In this document: piece by piece, positions 1-7,891 of the stretch
How the letters are laid out: each line of letters starts with the position of its first letter
Numbering within the stretch: the stretch's first letter is position 1
Source of the DNA: Planctomycetaceae bacterium
GTDB lineage: Bacteria > Planctomycetota > Planctomycetia > Planctomycetales > Planctomycetaceae
DNA: 13,150 bases
Assembly: GCA_003503535.1 (NCBI GenBank)
Contig: DOCI01000209.1
Span: 6,848-19,997 of the forward strand
Reading direction: 5' to 3'
Program-made: the position numbers and the translations under genes
The notes under the pieces: model-generated
What the model saw: only the letters and a program-made list of their open reading frames with translations
The model's database searches: none
Told to the model about the DNA's origin: nothing

Positions 1-838
1 CCAGTTCTCCGACGCTGATTCGATCGACTCCTGTGTTTGCGATGGCTGCGACCGTTTGCAAATTGATGCCACCTGAGGCTTCCAGTAACACATCTGCATT
101 CTGGTGGTCACGAATTTGGACCGCTTCAGTCATGTCTTCATTCGTCATATTATCGAGCAGAATGACATCGGGTTTCCAGCTGAGGACGGCTGGCATTTGA
201 TCGAGTTGATCGATTTCGATGATGATTGAAATGTCTGCATACTTTTCCCGCACGGAGGAAATCAATTCGGCAGGAGCCTTGTGTGTCATGGAAGCGAGAT
301 GATTATCCTTGAGCATCACGGCATCGTACAGGCCCATCCGATGATTACAGCCACCACCACATCGGACCGCGTATTTTTCCAGAAATCGATAACCGGGCAG
401 GGTTTTGCGGGTATCCAGAATTTGGGCTTTCGTACCGTGGACTTTGGAGACGTAAGCACTCGTCAAAGTCGCCACTCCGCTCAGGTGAGTCATAAAATTC
501 AGGATGGTTCGCTCGGCCATCAGAATTTTCTGCACTGCTCCTTCGAGAACTGCAATCGATTGTCCAGAGTTCAATTCCTCACCATCAGTAACATCCAACG
601 TGCATTTGATCGTCGGATCGATTTGCTGAAGAACCAGTGGAATAATCGGAACCCCGGCAATTCGGCCTGGCTTCCGAGCCGCGATTCGCACCCGGCCAGT
701 TCGAGCAGGATCGATAAACATTATGGAAGTGACATCGCCCCGTTGGCCGAAGTCTTCTTCGAGGGCGATTGTAATCAGACGTTCGGCAGCCTGCTGTTCG
801 GCTGCTCCCCATGAGGGATGATTGGTTAGCTGTGGCAT
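1..838 (-). CDS. nadC: Nicotinate-nucleotide pyrophosphorylase (quinolinate phosphoribosyltransferase), C-terminus cut by window edge
   Basis: This enzyme converts quinolinate and PRPP to nicotinate mononucleotide, CO2 and pyrophosphate in de novo NAD synthesis in the cytoplasm. I translated the minus strand from the ATG at 838-836; 279 residues are visible and the frame is open to base 1. Family signatures seen are an ERTILNF segment (about 109-115), DTRKT (142-146), the basic substrate-binding stretch RCGGGCNHR (159-167), KDNH (177-180), EASGG (253-257) and the terminal DRISVGEL. Bacterial NadC is usually 280-300 residues, so only a short tail should be missing. The Cys at 164, where many homologues have Arg or another residue in GGGxNHR, is a small variation. 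No strong Shine-Dalgarno precedes the start. It is divergent from glcF, and no other NAD gene is visible. Confidence 0.96.
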   Translation of the reverse strand, partial: MPQLTNHPSWGAAEQQAAERLITIALEEDFGQRGDVTSIMFIDPARTGRVRIAARKPGRIAGVPIIPLVLQQIDPTIKCTLDVTDGEELNSGQSIAVLEGAVQKILMAERTILNFMTHLSGVATLTSAYVSKVHGTKAQILDTRKTLPGYRFLEKYAVRCGGGCNHRMGLYDAVMLKDNHLASMTHKAPAELISSVREKYADISIIIEIDQLDQMPAVLSWKPDVILLDNMTNEDMTEAVQIRDHQNADVLLEASGGINLQTVAAIANTGVDRISVGEL

Positions 839-1101
839 GGTCTCTGTATTTTCGCAGGCAGGTTGTTATCGTCTTTAAGTTCAGTACAAATGATATAATT
901 GATTGGAGCAATACATTTGAGGGTGGCGGGGGCGCTCCGCCTGAGCGGGATCCCACGAGAGTTACTTGATACGGGGGCTTCTCTTCGAGAGCGCCCCCGC
1001 CACCCGTCGTCTTCTAATTAGACTGATCATCTGAAGAGGAAACGGCAAGTTTGTTTCTGTCCCTGTTACCCGGATTTTAGCGACGTTAAACTGAGTTGGA
1101 T
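839..1101. other. Divergent intergenic region between nadC and glcF
   Basis: This 263-bp stretch must hold the promoters of both divergent genes. I see no confident -35/-10 pair for either. For nadC a weak candidate is TTGCTC with a 17-nt spacer and TGTACT on the minus strand. The main structural feature is the GC-rich inverted repeat at 921-1005, which contrasts with AT-rich flanks. A 10-bp palindrome, TCTAATTAGA, lies at 1013-1022. A purine-rich GAAGAGGAAAC stretch near 1032 resembles a ribosome binding site but has no suitable start after it. Confidence 0.6.
921..1005. repeat. Perfect 17-bp GC-rich inverted repeat with 51-nt spacer (REP/MITE-like)
   Basis: The left arm 921-937 (GGGTGGCGGGGGCGCTC) is the exact reverse complement of the right arm 989-1005. 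The 51-nt spacer contains a small hairpin, CCGC-CTGA-GCGG, at 937-948, which uses the last base of the left arm. The right arm starts inside a competing CTCT-TCG-AGAG hairpin at 981-991. The arms are far more GC-rich than their surroundings. The shape suits an interspersed palindromic element, or an RNA hairpin if transcribed, but the second reading and any mobility are inference. No second copy was found in this window. Confidence 0.75.
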
Positions 1102-2445
1102 ATGACGAACACATCTTCTACTCCCGATCCCACAACGCCTCAGTTTGCCGGTTACGTCTCGCATGAAGACTTATTGACCTGCATTCACTGTGGTCTTTGT
1201 ACATCTTCCTGTCCAACGTATCTGGAAACAGGCAACGAGAACGATGGCCCACGCGGTCGAATCCACTTGATGCGGGGCATCGAAGAACAGCGTATCGAAT
1301 TAACTGAGAAAGCCCGCAGGCATCTTGATTTGTGTCTCGATTGCCGCAGTTGCGAGACCGCTTGTCCTTCCGGCGTGCAATATGGACAACTGATCGAATC
1401 GTTTCGTAATTCCGATCATCAGAAACAGCAGGTGGCAGATCCCAATCATAAAGAATCCTGGTTCGACAAATATATTTTGAGAGATCTGTTCACAAACCGG
1501 CATCGGCTCGAACGGATTCTGTGGCCGACGCGTCTGATGCAGTGGCTGAAGCTGGATCGGGTGATTGATGCGAGTGGAATTGTCAAATTATTTCCGATGC
1601 CGTTGCAGCGAATGCATCGCATGTTGCCGAAGTTGAAGCCGTACGAGAGCCCACTCCCCGAACGGATCGATGCTCACGAACGGCCTGCCCGTCGCAAGGT
1701 GGGACTGTTTCTCGGCTGCGTGGCAGACGGCATGTTTCGCTCGCTGCACTGGGCGACGGTTCGCGTGTTGCAGGAAGCGGGCTGCGATGTGATCGTGCCA
1801 CATGCGCAATCCTGTTGTGGAGCAATGGATTATCATTCCGGTCATACCGATGTCGCACTCCAGCGAGCCCGCACAAATATTGAAGCCTTCAAGACGGCAG
1901 GCGTTGAAGTCATTCTGGTGAATGTGGCCGGCTGCGGGGCGATGCTCAAGGAATATGGACATTTAACTCAGTATGCCGAAGAGAATGCGGAAGAATTGAA
2001 TCAGTTCGCAGGTCAGATTCGCGATATCAATGAGTTTCTGGCCGAATTGAAAATAGAGTCCCCGGAAGGCCCGTTGCCAGTCCGGGCGGTTTATCAGGAT
2101 GCCTGCCACTTGCGACACGCTCAGCAAATCGAATCGCAACCTCGTGAACTGCTGCGAAAAATACCCGGTCTGGAGATTGTTTCGATTCCGGAAGCGAATA
2201 TCTGCTGCGGAGCGGCTGGCAGTTATAATCTCGTAGAGCCGGACATGTCGGATCGACTCGGCAATCGCAAACTCGATCATATCCTCGAACAGAATCCCGA
2301 TGTCATCGTCTCGGCCAACGTCGGGTGTTCACTTCAACTTCAGGCATTATTGAAACAACGCAAACTCAAAATCCCTGTCCTGCATCCCGTTGAACTACTA
2401 GATGCCAGTCAACGAAAGTTGAGTTTGGAAGAATTGAAGCAATAG
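1102..2445 (+). CDS. glcF: Glycolate oxidase iron-sulfur subunit (GlcF-type, two 4Fe-4S clusters, two CCG domains)
   Basis: GlcF is the ferredoxin-like subunit of the GlcDEF complex, which oxidises glycolate to glyoxylate and passes electrons to the membrane quinone pool. The 447-residue protein has two CxxCxxCxxxCP cluster motifs, at Cys27/30/33/37 and Cys78/81/84/88. It then has two cysteine-rich CCG domains with CCG at 238-240 and 368-370 and associated Cys278 and Cys335. Length and layout fit GlcF (about 400-450 residues). I start at ATG 1102: a TTG six bases upstream is in frame but has no ribosome site, and an in-frame TAA at 1087 closes the frame. GAG at 1093-1095 is the only, weak, Shine-Dalgarno candidate. 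No glcD or glcE is visible in this window. Related LutA and heterodisulfide-reductase-like proteins share parts of this layout, but the pair of clusters followed by two CCG domains favours GlcF. Confidence 0.92.
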   Translation: MTNTSSTPDPTTPQFAGYVSHEDLLTCIHCGLCTSSCPTYLETGNENDGPRGRIHLMRGIEEQRIELTEKARRHLDLCLDCRSCETACPSGVQYGQLIESFRNSDHQKQQVADPNHKESWFDKYILRDLFTNRHRLERILWPTRLMQWLKLDRVIDASGIVKLFPMPLQRMHRMLPKLKPYESPLPERIDAHERPARRKVGLFLGCVADGMFRSLHWATVRVLQEAGCDVIVPHAQSCCGAMDYHSGHTDVALQRARTNIEAFKTAGVEVILVNVAGCGAMLKEYGHLTQYAEENAEELNQFAGQIRDINEFLAELKIESPEGPLPVRAVYQDACHLRHAQQIESQPRELLRKIPGLEIVSIPEANICCGAAGSYNLVEPDMSDRLGNRKLDHILEQNPDVIVSANVGCSLQLQALLKQRKLKIPVLHPVELLDASQRKLSLEELKQ

Positions 2446-2497
2446 CCCCCGCAGTCACCGCGATTCTGAGGAATGTGTTCCTTTTCCAGACAATGTT

Positions 2498-2533
2498 CTT
2501 AAACCCTCAAAAAAACTGCTACAGCAAACTGCA
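2498..2533 (-). repeat. Degenerate 36-bp repeat, copy 1, with terminator-like T tract for the minus-strand operon
   Basis: On the plus strand this matches 8165-8199 at about 29 of 36 aligned positions with one gap. Shared blocks include CTTAAACC, TCAAAAA, GCTAC and AAACTG. Read on the minus strand it lies 35 bp beyond the stop of the PPC-domain gene. There a short CTGC/GCAG stem (2531-2534 with 2516-2519, 11-nt loop) is followed directly by seven T (2515-2509), which is consistent with a weak intrinsic terminator. The stem is not conserved in the second copy, so the terminator role is uncertain while the similarity is visible directly. Confidence 0.5.
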
Positions 2534-2567
2534 GTCGTCTTTGGCTCTCGACTCGAACAGATCGACT

Positions 2568-4169
2568 TCAGTTTGATGCAGGCTCAACGAGTGTCAACCA
2601 AAGTTGATTCGTTGTTACGTCTGGCAGTTTAGTCGGGCCAACTGCAAAAACGCGTTTGCTCTCATCGGCCTGAGGGTGACCAGAAATTTGAATGGGGCCA
2701 TTCCAACTTGTCGTTGCATTGGCTGCAAGAAGTTTGAGGGTGACTTTTTTCTCAGTCTTCTGTTTATGTTCGGACGGGATCGATTCATACGTGATGTTAT
2801 CTGGAAGTCCATCAACCGAGAAGGTGATCGGCAATTCGAATCCCCCCAAACGCTCCACGGTGATGCTGATCTCCAGAGGTTTCTCTGGCATGAGGCTGAT
2901 GTGATTTTCGGGCACACTCAAGCCAAAGCGAGGCTGATCCTGTTCGATTCGAAATTGATAAAATTTTCGAGGGCCAATACTTTGATATCGATCTGAGATG
3001 AGAAATGTATAAGTTTCATCCAGGGGGGCAGTCCATGCGGTATCGATATCGAAATTTGTTTTTGCGATATCGTCGAATTCCTTGATGAGTTTTCCCGAGG
3101 AATCTTTGATGGTGAGCACGGGATCGAGGAAAGAGCCGAGAGATTGAGAGAGAACCTGAAGTCGAATTTTCTCCCCCTTTTTAAAAGTAACCTGATAATG
3201 AGGAGGTGCATCTGTTTTGTCGATTACGCCAAAAACAGACTCCGGAAGACTCAGTGTTGCAGGGAATGTTTCTGGATAATTCAACGGTTGTTTGCTCTCA
3301 GACTCAAGCTGCGGTCGGATCAACTGAGCCAGATTCGAATTGGTCCGTTCCAGATTCCAACCCTCAACCTTGTTGATGGTCGATTGATTGCTTAGTACAG
3401 AAAACTGATAAGCGACAAAAGCCTGATTCGTGAGCGTCAAACGATAGAGATAGTCTGCCCCACCTGCATAATTGATAGTACTGTTGGGTGTGGACGGAAA
3501 ACCAAACAGGCGAACATAGTATGTGCCGGTCTCATTGCTCGTGAAATTCAGTAAGGGGTCGAAGCCGTGGTCGTCGTCGTTTTGAGCGAGGACAAAACCG
3601 CGATGATCCAGCAATTGCAGGACTCCATCCATTGGTGACCCGAGTAAACGATGAGCATCCAGCGAAGCGATGAACGTTTCACCGGCATTCAAGGTTATCG
3701 CAAAGGTATCGACTTCTCCCGACTTGCTCAAAACGCCTTCTACAATCTGCGGAAGTGTTTCGATTTGATGAGCTTCCGAAATCGATTGATTCGGCTCCTT
3801 TTCCTCCACCTGAGGCAGCGTTGAAATGAGAAATGGGATTAAGTCGCTGCTGCCAGATGCGTTGTAAAAGCGAATCCATGTCAGTTGAGGGGCTGCTTCT
3901 TCGGCAATATTCAATATCAATTCGGTCGCTGTGTCATTGAGTTCCGCCTGCAGTAATTCATCATCTGCGACCCAGATGCTTAACGGCAAACTCCCAGGTT
4001 TACCCTGCAACTTGACGACACATTTCGTCCCTGATTGTCCGCCAGAAGGGAACAGGCCAGTCACGGCTGGGGACTGTGCCAGAATGCCTGAAGTGGGGTT
4101 CAGGAATAAGGTTAAGAATCCAGAACACACGAACAGGACCCGGAGGTAAGTCATTGAAAGATATATCAT
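2568..4169 (-). CDS. Secreted pre-peptidase C-terminal (PPC) domain protein, third gene of the DUF1549-DUF1501 operon
   Basis: This 533-residue protein has no recognisable catalytic domain and is built of beta domains. A Sec signal peptide covers about residues 1-31, with a hydrophobic core VLFVCSGFLTLFL and likely cleavage after ILA or nearby. An IPT/TIG-like segment (about 33-115) follows. A clear PPC domain (about 121-246) contains the EPN start, GEVDTF, and an Asp-rich NDDDHGFDP turn. A second PPC-like domain (about 311-408) and a beta-sandwich C-terminal region (about 415-533) complete it. The gene begins 9 bp after the DUF1501 stop, so it is almost certainly cotranscribed. ATG 4169 and ATG 4154 are both possible starts; neither has a Shine-Dalgarno site, and the second gives a more compact signal peptide. 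In planctomycetes such genes commonly accompany DUF1501 genes. I infer a surface or periplasmic binding role; no reaction can be assigned. Confidence 0.9.
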   Translation of the reverse strand: MIYLSMTYLRVLFVCSGFLTLFLNPTSGILAQSPAVTGLFPSGGQSGTKCVVKLQGKPGSLPLSIWVADDELLQAELNDTATELILNIAEEAAPQLTWIRFYNASGSSDLIPFLISTLPQVEEKEPNQSISEAHQIETLPQIVEGVLSKSGEVDTFAITLNAGETFIASLDAHRLLGSPMDGVLQLLDHRGFVLAQNDDDHGFDPLLNFTSNETGTYYVRLFGFPSTPNSTINYAGGADYLYRLTLTNQAFVAYQFSVLSNQSTINKVEGWNLERTNSNLAQLIRPQLESESKQPLNYPETFPATLSLPESVFGVIDKTDAPPHYQVTFKKGEKIRLQVLSQSLGSFLDPVLTIKDSSGKLIKEFDDIAKTNFDIDTAWTAPLDETYTFLISDRYQSIGPRKFYQFRIEQDQPRFGLSVPENHISLMPEKPLEISITVERLGGFELPITFSVDGLPDNITYESIPSEHKQKTEKKVTLKLLAANATTSWNGPIQISGHPQADESKRVFAVGPTKLPDVTTNQLWLTLVEPASN

Positions 4170-4178
4170 GATATCATT

Positions 4179-5507
4179 TTAAGTCATTAATTCGCTAATT
4201 GGCTCGGCATTGCTGACCAGGTGTGTCGGGCGGCCTTGAGGCGTATAGAGGATTTGATTGGGGTCAATGCCCAGTTTGCTGTAAATTGTGGAAACAAAAT
4301 TCTCAGGGGAAAGAACTCTCTCGCTGGCAGAATATCCTTGACGATCGGTGGCTCCAACAATTGTTCCACCTGGAATACCAGCACCAGCCATCAGGACAGA
4401 CATCGCATTCGACCAGTGATCCCGACCGCCATCTTTGTTGATTTTTGGCGTTCTGCCAAATTCTCCCAGCACGACAACCAGAGTTTCTTCCAACAGGCCA
4501 CGTTCTTCGAGATCCTCAATCAATGTGGCGACCGTGGCATCGAGTGTTGGCAGGCGGGTTTTGCAGGTTTTGAATAGATCCCGATGATGATCCCAACCTC
4601 CTTCATTCAAGGTAATGAAAGGGACACCGGCTTCGACAAGTCGTCGTGCGAGCAAAGCCCGCTGACCAAGGGGATGCCGACCGAATCGGGATCGTACAGT
4701 TTCTTCTTCTCGACCAATATCAAATGCCTCCTGAGCCGCAGCTGAGGACATCAGGTCGTAACTTTGTGAATAAAATTCATCGAGAGCCAGAGCGGGATCT
4801 CCAACAGATTTCTCCGTATAGCGGGGCAACTGATCCACCAGATTTCGTAAATCCTGACGATGTCCAAATCGCAGGTCGTCCAGTCCTGCAGGCAGTGCGA
4901 CATCGCGGACCCGGAAATTTTTGCTGTTAGGATCACTGGGAACAACAAACGGAGCATACTGGGCGCCAAGAAAACTTGGTCCGCCTGAGCGGGTCATGGA
5001 AGGCATTGAGAAATATGAAGGCAGCCCATTCTGATGTCCGCGTGCATGAGCAGTAGCCGAGCCCAGACTGGGATGAAAACTGACAAACGCACCACATCCA
5101 ACAGGAATCCGAGGGGGAGCACCGGTCATCATGTAATGATTGCCCGCTCCATGATTTCCCTGATTGTGACGAATGGAGCGTACCACAGCAAACTTATCAG
5201 AGATTCCCGCCAGTTTTTTCATATGCTCAGAGAACTGAATCCCCGGAACTTTTGTATCAATGGTGTGATATTCTCCACGAATCTCGACGGGAGCTTCTGG
5301 CTTAGGATCGAAGGTTTCGTAGTGCGTCGGGCCTCCATCCAGCCAGACTAGAATACAACTTTTCGCTTTGGCCTTCAGACGGTCAGGCGAACCTGCTGCC
5401 TGTAATTGAAGCTTGAGCAGATCGGCAAAGCCAATGCCCAGGGCCGTACTCACGCCCAGTTGAAGACAATCTCTTCGATTGATTCCCTGGCAGTTTTTAT
5501 TCCACAT
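4179..5507 (-). CDS. DUF1501 family protein (alkaline-phosphatase/sulfatase-like fold, Tat signal)
   Basis: This is a 442-residue member of DUF1501, a family greatly expanded in planctomycetes and related by fold to the sulfatase/alkaline phosphatase superfamily; its substrate is unknown. The N-terminus carries a twin-arginine motif, NRRDCLQLG (10-18), followed by a hydrophobic stretch, indicating Tat export of a folded protein. Conserved segments are LDGGPTHYETFDP (56-68), GNHGAGNHYMMTG (117-129), GGWDHH (303-308), GEFGRTP (348-354) and GGRDHW (360-365). These Asp/His-rich motifs occupy places where metal ligands occur in the superfamily. The usual phosphatase nucleophile is not obvious. Start ATG 5507 is supported by AAGGA seven bases upstream. 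It is the middle gene of the operon, 52 bp after the DUF1549/DUF1553 gene and 9 bp before the PPC gene. Confidence 0.94.
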   Translation of the reverse strand: MWNKNCQGINRRDCLQLGVSTALGIGFADLLKLQLQAAGSPDRLKAKAKSCILVWLDGGPTHYETFDPKPEAPVEIRGEYHTIDTKVPGIQFSEHMKKLAGISDKFAVVRSIRHNQGNHGAGNHYMMTGAPPRIPVGCGAFVSFHPSLGSATAHARGHQNGLPSYFSMPSMTRSGGPSFLGAQYAPFVVPSDPNSKNFRVRDVALPAGLDDLRFGHRQDLRNLVDQLPRYTEKSVGDPALALDEFYSQSYDLMSSAAAQEAFDIGREEETVRSRFGRHPLGQRALLARRLVEAGVPFITLNEGGWDHHRDLFKTCKTRLPTLDATVATLIEDLEERGLLEETLVVVLGEFGRTPKINKDGGRDHWSNAMSVLMAGAGIPGGTIVGATDRQGYSASERVLSPENFVSTIYSKLGIDPNQILYTPQGRPTHLVSNAEPISELMT

Positions 5508-5559
5508 GTCTGAATCCTTACAGCCTCTTATTCAAGGGGGATTGCGTTGTACGATGCTT

Positions 5560-7776
5560 TTAGTCTTTGTAGACGAACTCAGGAGTATTCAGCAGTGCCC
5601 AAAGGTAGTCTTCGATAAGTTTTCGTCGGTTTTCGGAAGATTGATTAAGGTATTCGAGTCCCTGCAATTTTTCACCGGAATCGGGATATCGGGAATAAAC
5701 AGAAAGATAGAGCTGGTCGATCAATTCCTCTGGGGATTTCTCGCTCTCTGACAACTGTTTGACGAATCCGATGTCAGCCGAAATTTTCTTCGAGAGGTTC
5801 TCCGAGTTCATCATGTGAAGAGTTTGAATGACTGTCGAGTCGGGAATGCGTTCACAGGGAGGATCCTGATTCGGGTCTGGTCTGGCAAAGGCATCCAGAA
5901 ACAGGGAGGAAATCCGATGCGTCCAAAGTTCCTTGGCCCGCGATTCGGGAGCCATGGCCGAATATGATTCAGGAACGCCCGTGATCTGACAGACAGAATC
6001 GAGCATCACTTCTGCTCGAAGTCGTGTTCGGTATCTTCTGGAGTAATAACGAGTGTCGAACGCATTGGTGGGGTTCGGCTGAGAACTCAATCGATAGACA
6101 TGCGAAGACATGATATATCGGATCAATTCCTTGAGGTCGAAATTGTGTTCAACAAAATATTCTCCGAGATGATCGAGCAATTCCGGATTGCTGGCCGGGT
6201 TGGTCGCACGTAAGTCATCGACCGGTTCCACCAGTCCATTTCCCATCAGGTCGGCCCATACTCTGTTCGCCATTGTTTGGGCAAATTTCCGATTTTCAGA
6301 CGAGGTCATCCAGGCGGCCAGTACAACTCGTGGATCCTGACCAACTTCAATGGTTTCTGCACTGCCATACAAAGGTTTGGGATCGAGAACTTCGTTTGTC
6401 AGGGGATGCTTGACTTCTCCTTTATCGCTGACATAAATAAATTCTTCAGAACCAGAGATGGGTGGTGAGACTCCCGTTCCTTTTCGTCCCAATCTGGCAA
6501 AGTAAGCCGCGAAGCTGTAGAAGTCTTCCTGTCCGTAAACTTCGAATGGATGGTGATGACATTTCGCACATTCGAGTCGCACGCCGAGAAAGAGTTGGCT
6601 GACAATCGTGGTCAACTCGTCAGGTGATCGACGGTCTCGAAACAGAGTCACACTTCCGTTCCGGAATGTGCCCCCTTGAGCCGTGATCAATTCCGTGACA
6701 AACTCATCGTAAGGCTGATTTCTGCGAAACGCATCGCGGATCCAGGTATCAAAACTCATCGTCGCTTTGATACCGACCCGATATGGATTAGGTCGCAATA
6801 AGTCAGCCCATTTATTGGCCCAGTGTTCCGCATACTCGGGGTCGGCCAGTAAGTGATCCACCAGAGCATTTTCTTTTCCAGGGGCAGTATCATTCAAATA
6901 GCTGGATGCTTCTTGGGCCGTTGGCAGTCGTCCGACAATATCAATGTAGGCTCGCCGCAGAAACTTATGTTCCTCTGCAGCTTCTGAAGGACGCACATTC
7001 AACGTTTTCAATTTGCCCCAGATGAGCCGGTCAATCTCATTATTAATCGGCAGGGAACTGTATTCGCTTTCGGCTATCGGTTCCGGGAGAGGAATCGACG
7101 CGGTGAAAACGGCAAAATGACCGGAATACCGCGCCATGATTGCAGCTTCGCCCGTCAGATTTCCAACAGTCACAACTCCATGTTCATCAACGGCTGCAAT
7201 CGGACTTTCGTTGGATTGATAAGTAGCAAAGTCGGTGACATCTCTTTTTGAGCCATCGGTATAGAACGCGGTCACATGAAGTGACTCACTTCGATTCTCC
7301 AGAAATCGGGTTTGCGTCGGATTGACTTCAACCCGTAATAAATCCGGTGTCCCAGGAATACTTCGCGGCATTCCGGAGACGATCCATTCCCGCAGGATCT
7401 GATATGCGGCATCGTTCTCCGAAAAAATCTTTCCACCACCATGCGGCAACGTGGCTGCAGGTTTTGCCAGGAAAAGACTTTCATCGGGACGAGCCGGGGT
7501 AATGCGTCTGCCACGGGAATCGTTGACCAGTGCGTCATAATCGAAATCGGAATCAAAACCGAGCAAAGAAAGCTGGAATCCGTTTTGGCCACGTTGCTTG
7601 CCGTGACACGCTCCTGAATTGCAACCGTAACGTGTGAGAATCGGCTGGATATCTCGATCAAAATCAATTCCTGAGTTTTGCTCTGGCGATTCCGCATGTG
7701 AAGTCGACAAATCGAAAACACCAGTAACGCTCGTGATGATCACAATCACGAGAAAACGAGCGATAAAGTTCAACAT
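5560..7776 (-). CDS. DUF1549/DUF1553 planctomycete protein with Big_2 Ig-like domain and haem-like CxxCH motifs
   Basis: The 738-residue protein has a Sec signal peptide (MLNFIARFLVIVIITSV core, cleavage probably after SHA). A short domain containing CNSGACH (Cys52, Cys57, His58), a CX4CH variant of the haem-attachment motif, is followed by a Big_2 Ig-like domain (about 139-219). DUF1549 (about 241-445) includes CAKCHHHPF (Cys403, Cys406, His407), a canonical CxxCH. DUF1553 (about 477-724) includes TMANRVWADLMG. This is a standard planctomycete architecture with unknown biochemistry; haem binding is inference from the motifs. I chose ATG 7776 because AAGAG sits seven bases upstream and the signal peptide is compact. 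ATG 7800 and ATG 7821 are in-frame alternatives, and the longest frame begins at a TTG at 7839. It is first in an operon with the DUF1501 and PPC genes and may be controlled by the promoter and palindrome at 7870-7919. Confidence 0.94.
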   Translation of the reverse strand: MLNFIARFLVIVIITSVTGVFDLSTSHAESPEQNSGIDFDRDIQPILTRYGCNSGACHGKQRGQNGFQLSLLGFDSDFDYDALVNDSRGRRITPARPDESLFLAKPAATLPHGGGKIFSENDAAYQILREWIVSGMPRSIPGTPDLLRVEVNPTQTRFLENRSESLHVTAFYTDGSKRDVTDFATYQSNESPIAAVDEHGVVTVGNLTGEAAIMARYSGHFAVFTASIPLPEPIAESEYSSLPINNEIDRLIWGKLKTLNVRPSEAAEEHKFLRRAYIDIVGRLPTAQEASSYLNDTAPGKENALVDHLLADPEYAEHWANKWADLLRPNPYRVGIKATMSFDTWIRDAFRRNQPYDEFVTELITAQGGTFRNGSVTLFRDRRSPDELTTIVSQLFLGVRLECAKCHHHPFEVYGQEDFYSFAAYFARLGRKGTGVSPPISGSEEFIYVSDKGEVKHPLTNEVLDPKPLYGSAETIEVGQDPRVVLAAWMTSSENRKFAQTMANRVWADLMGNGLVEPVDDLRATNPASNPELLDHLGEYFVEHNFDLKELIRYIMSSHVYRLSSQPNPTNAFDTRYYSRRYRTRLRAEVMLDSVCQITGVPESYSAMAPESRAKELWTHRISSLFLDAFARPDPNQDPPCERIPDSTVIQTLHMMNSENLSKKISADIGFVKQLSESEKSPEELIDQLYLSVYSRYPDSGEKLQGLEYLNQSSENRRKLIEDYLWALLNTPEFVYKD

Positions 7777-7869
7777 CAGTTGACTCTTATTCAGCTCCAT
7801 CAGTGAGCAAATGGGATTCATCAAAAATGAAGATTCCAATTAAAGGGCAGGTGAGTTTGAAAGGAGGGA

Positions 7870-7883
7870 GCAATTTAAATTGC
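7870..7883. promoter_or_regulatory. 14-bp perfect palindrome, operator-like, at the predicted transcript start
   Basis: GCAATTTAAATTGC is a perfect dyad centred on TTTAAA. It lies directly downstream of the predicted -10 box at 7892-7897, covering roughly +1 to +14 of the predicted minus-strand transcript. That position suits a repressor operator; the role is inference. Confidence 0.45.
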
Positions 7884-7891
7884 ATCCATAT

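Noticed and set aside
281..814. Long plus-strand open frame opposite nadC
   Set aside because: It is antisense to a clear nadC with conserved motifs, and its translation has no recognisable domain.
883..894. 12-bp identity AGTACAAATGAT with 8206-8217
   Set aside because: A few exact 12-base matches are expected by chance in 13 kb, and similarity does not extend clearly on either side.
585..956. Second minus-strand open frame overlapping nadC, running into the inverted repeat
   Set aside because: It overlaps nadC in another frame; its low-complexity Gly/Pro start comes from the GC-rich repeat.
839..1101. CRISPR or attachment site in the divergent region
   Set aside because: Only one inverted repeat pair, with no regular direct repeats, spacers, integrase or tRNA nearby.
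7861..7868. AAGGAGGG on the plus strand resembling a strong ribosome binding site
   Set aside because: No open frame follows it on the plus strand; it lies in the leader of a minus-strand operon.
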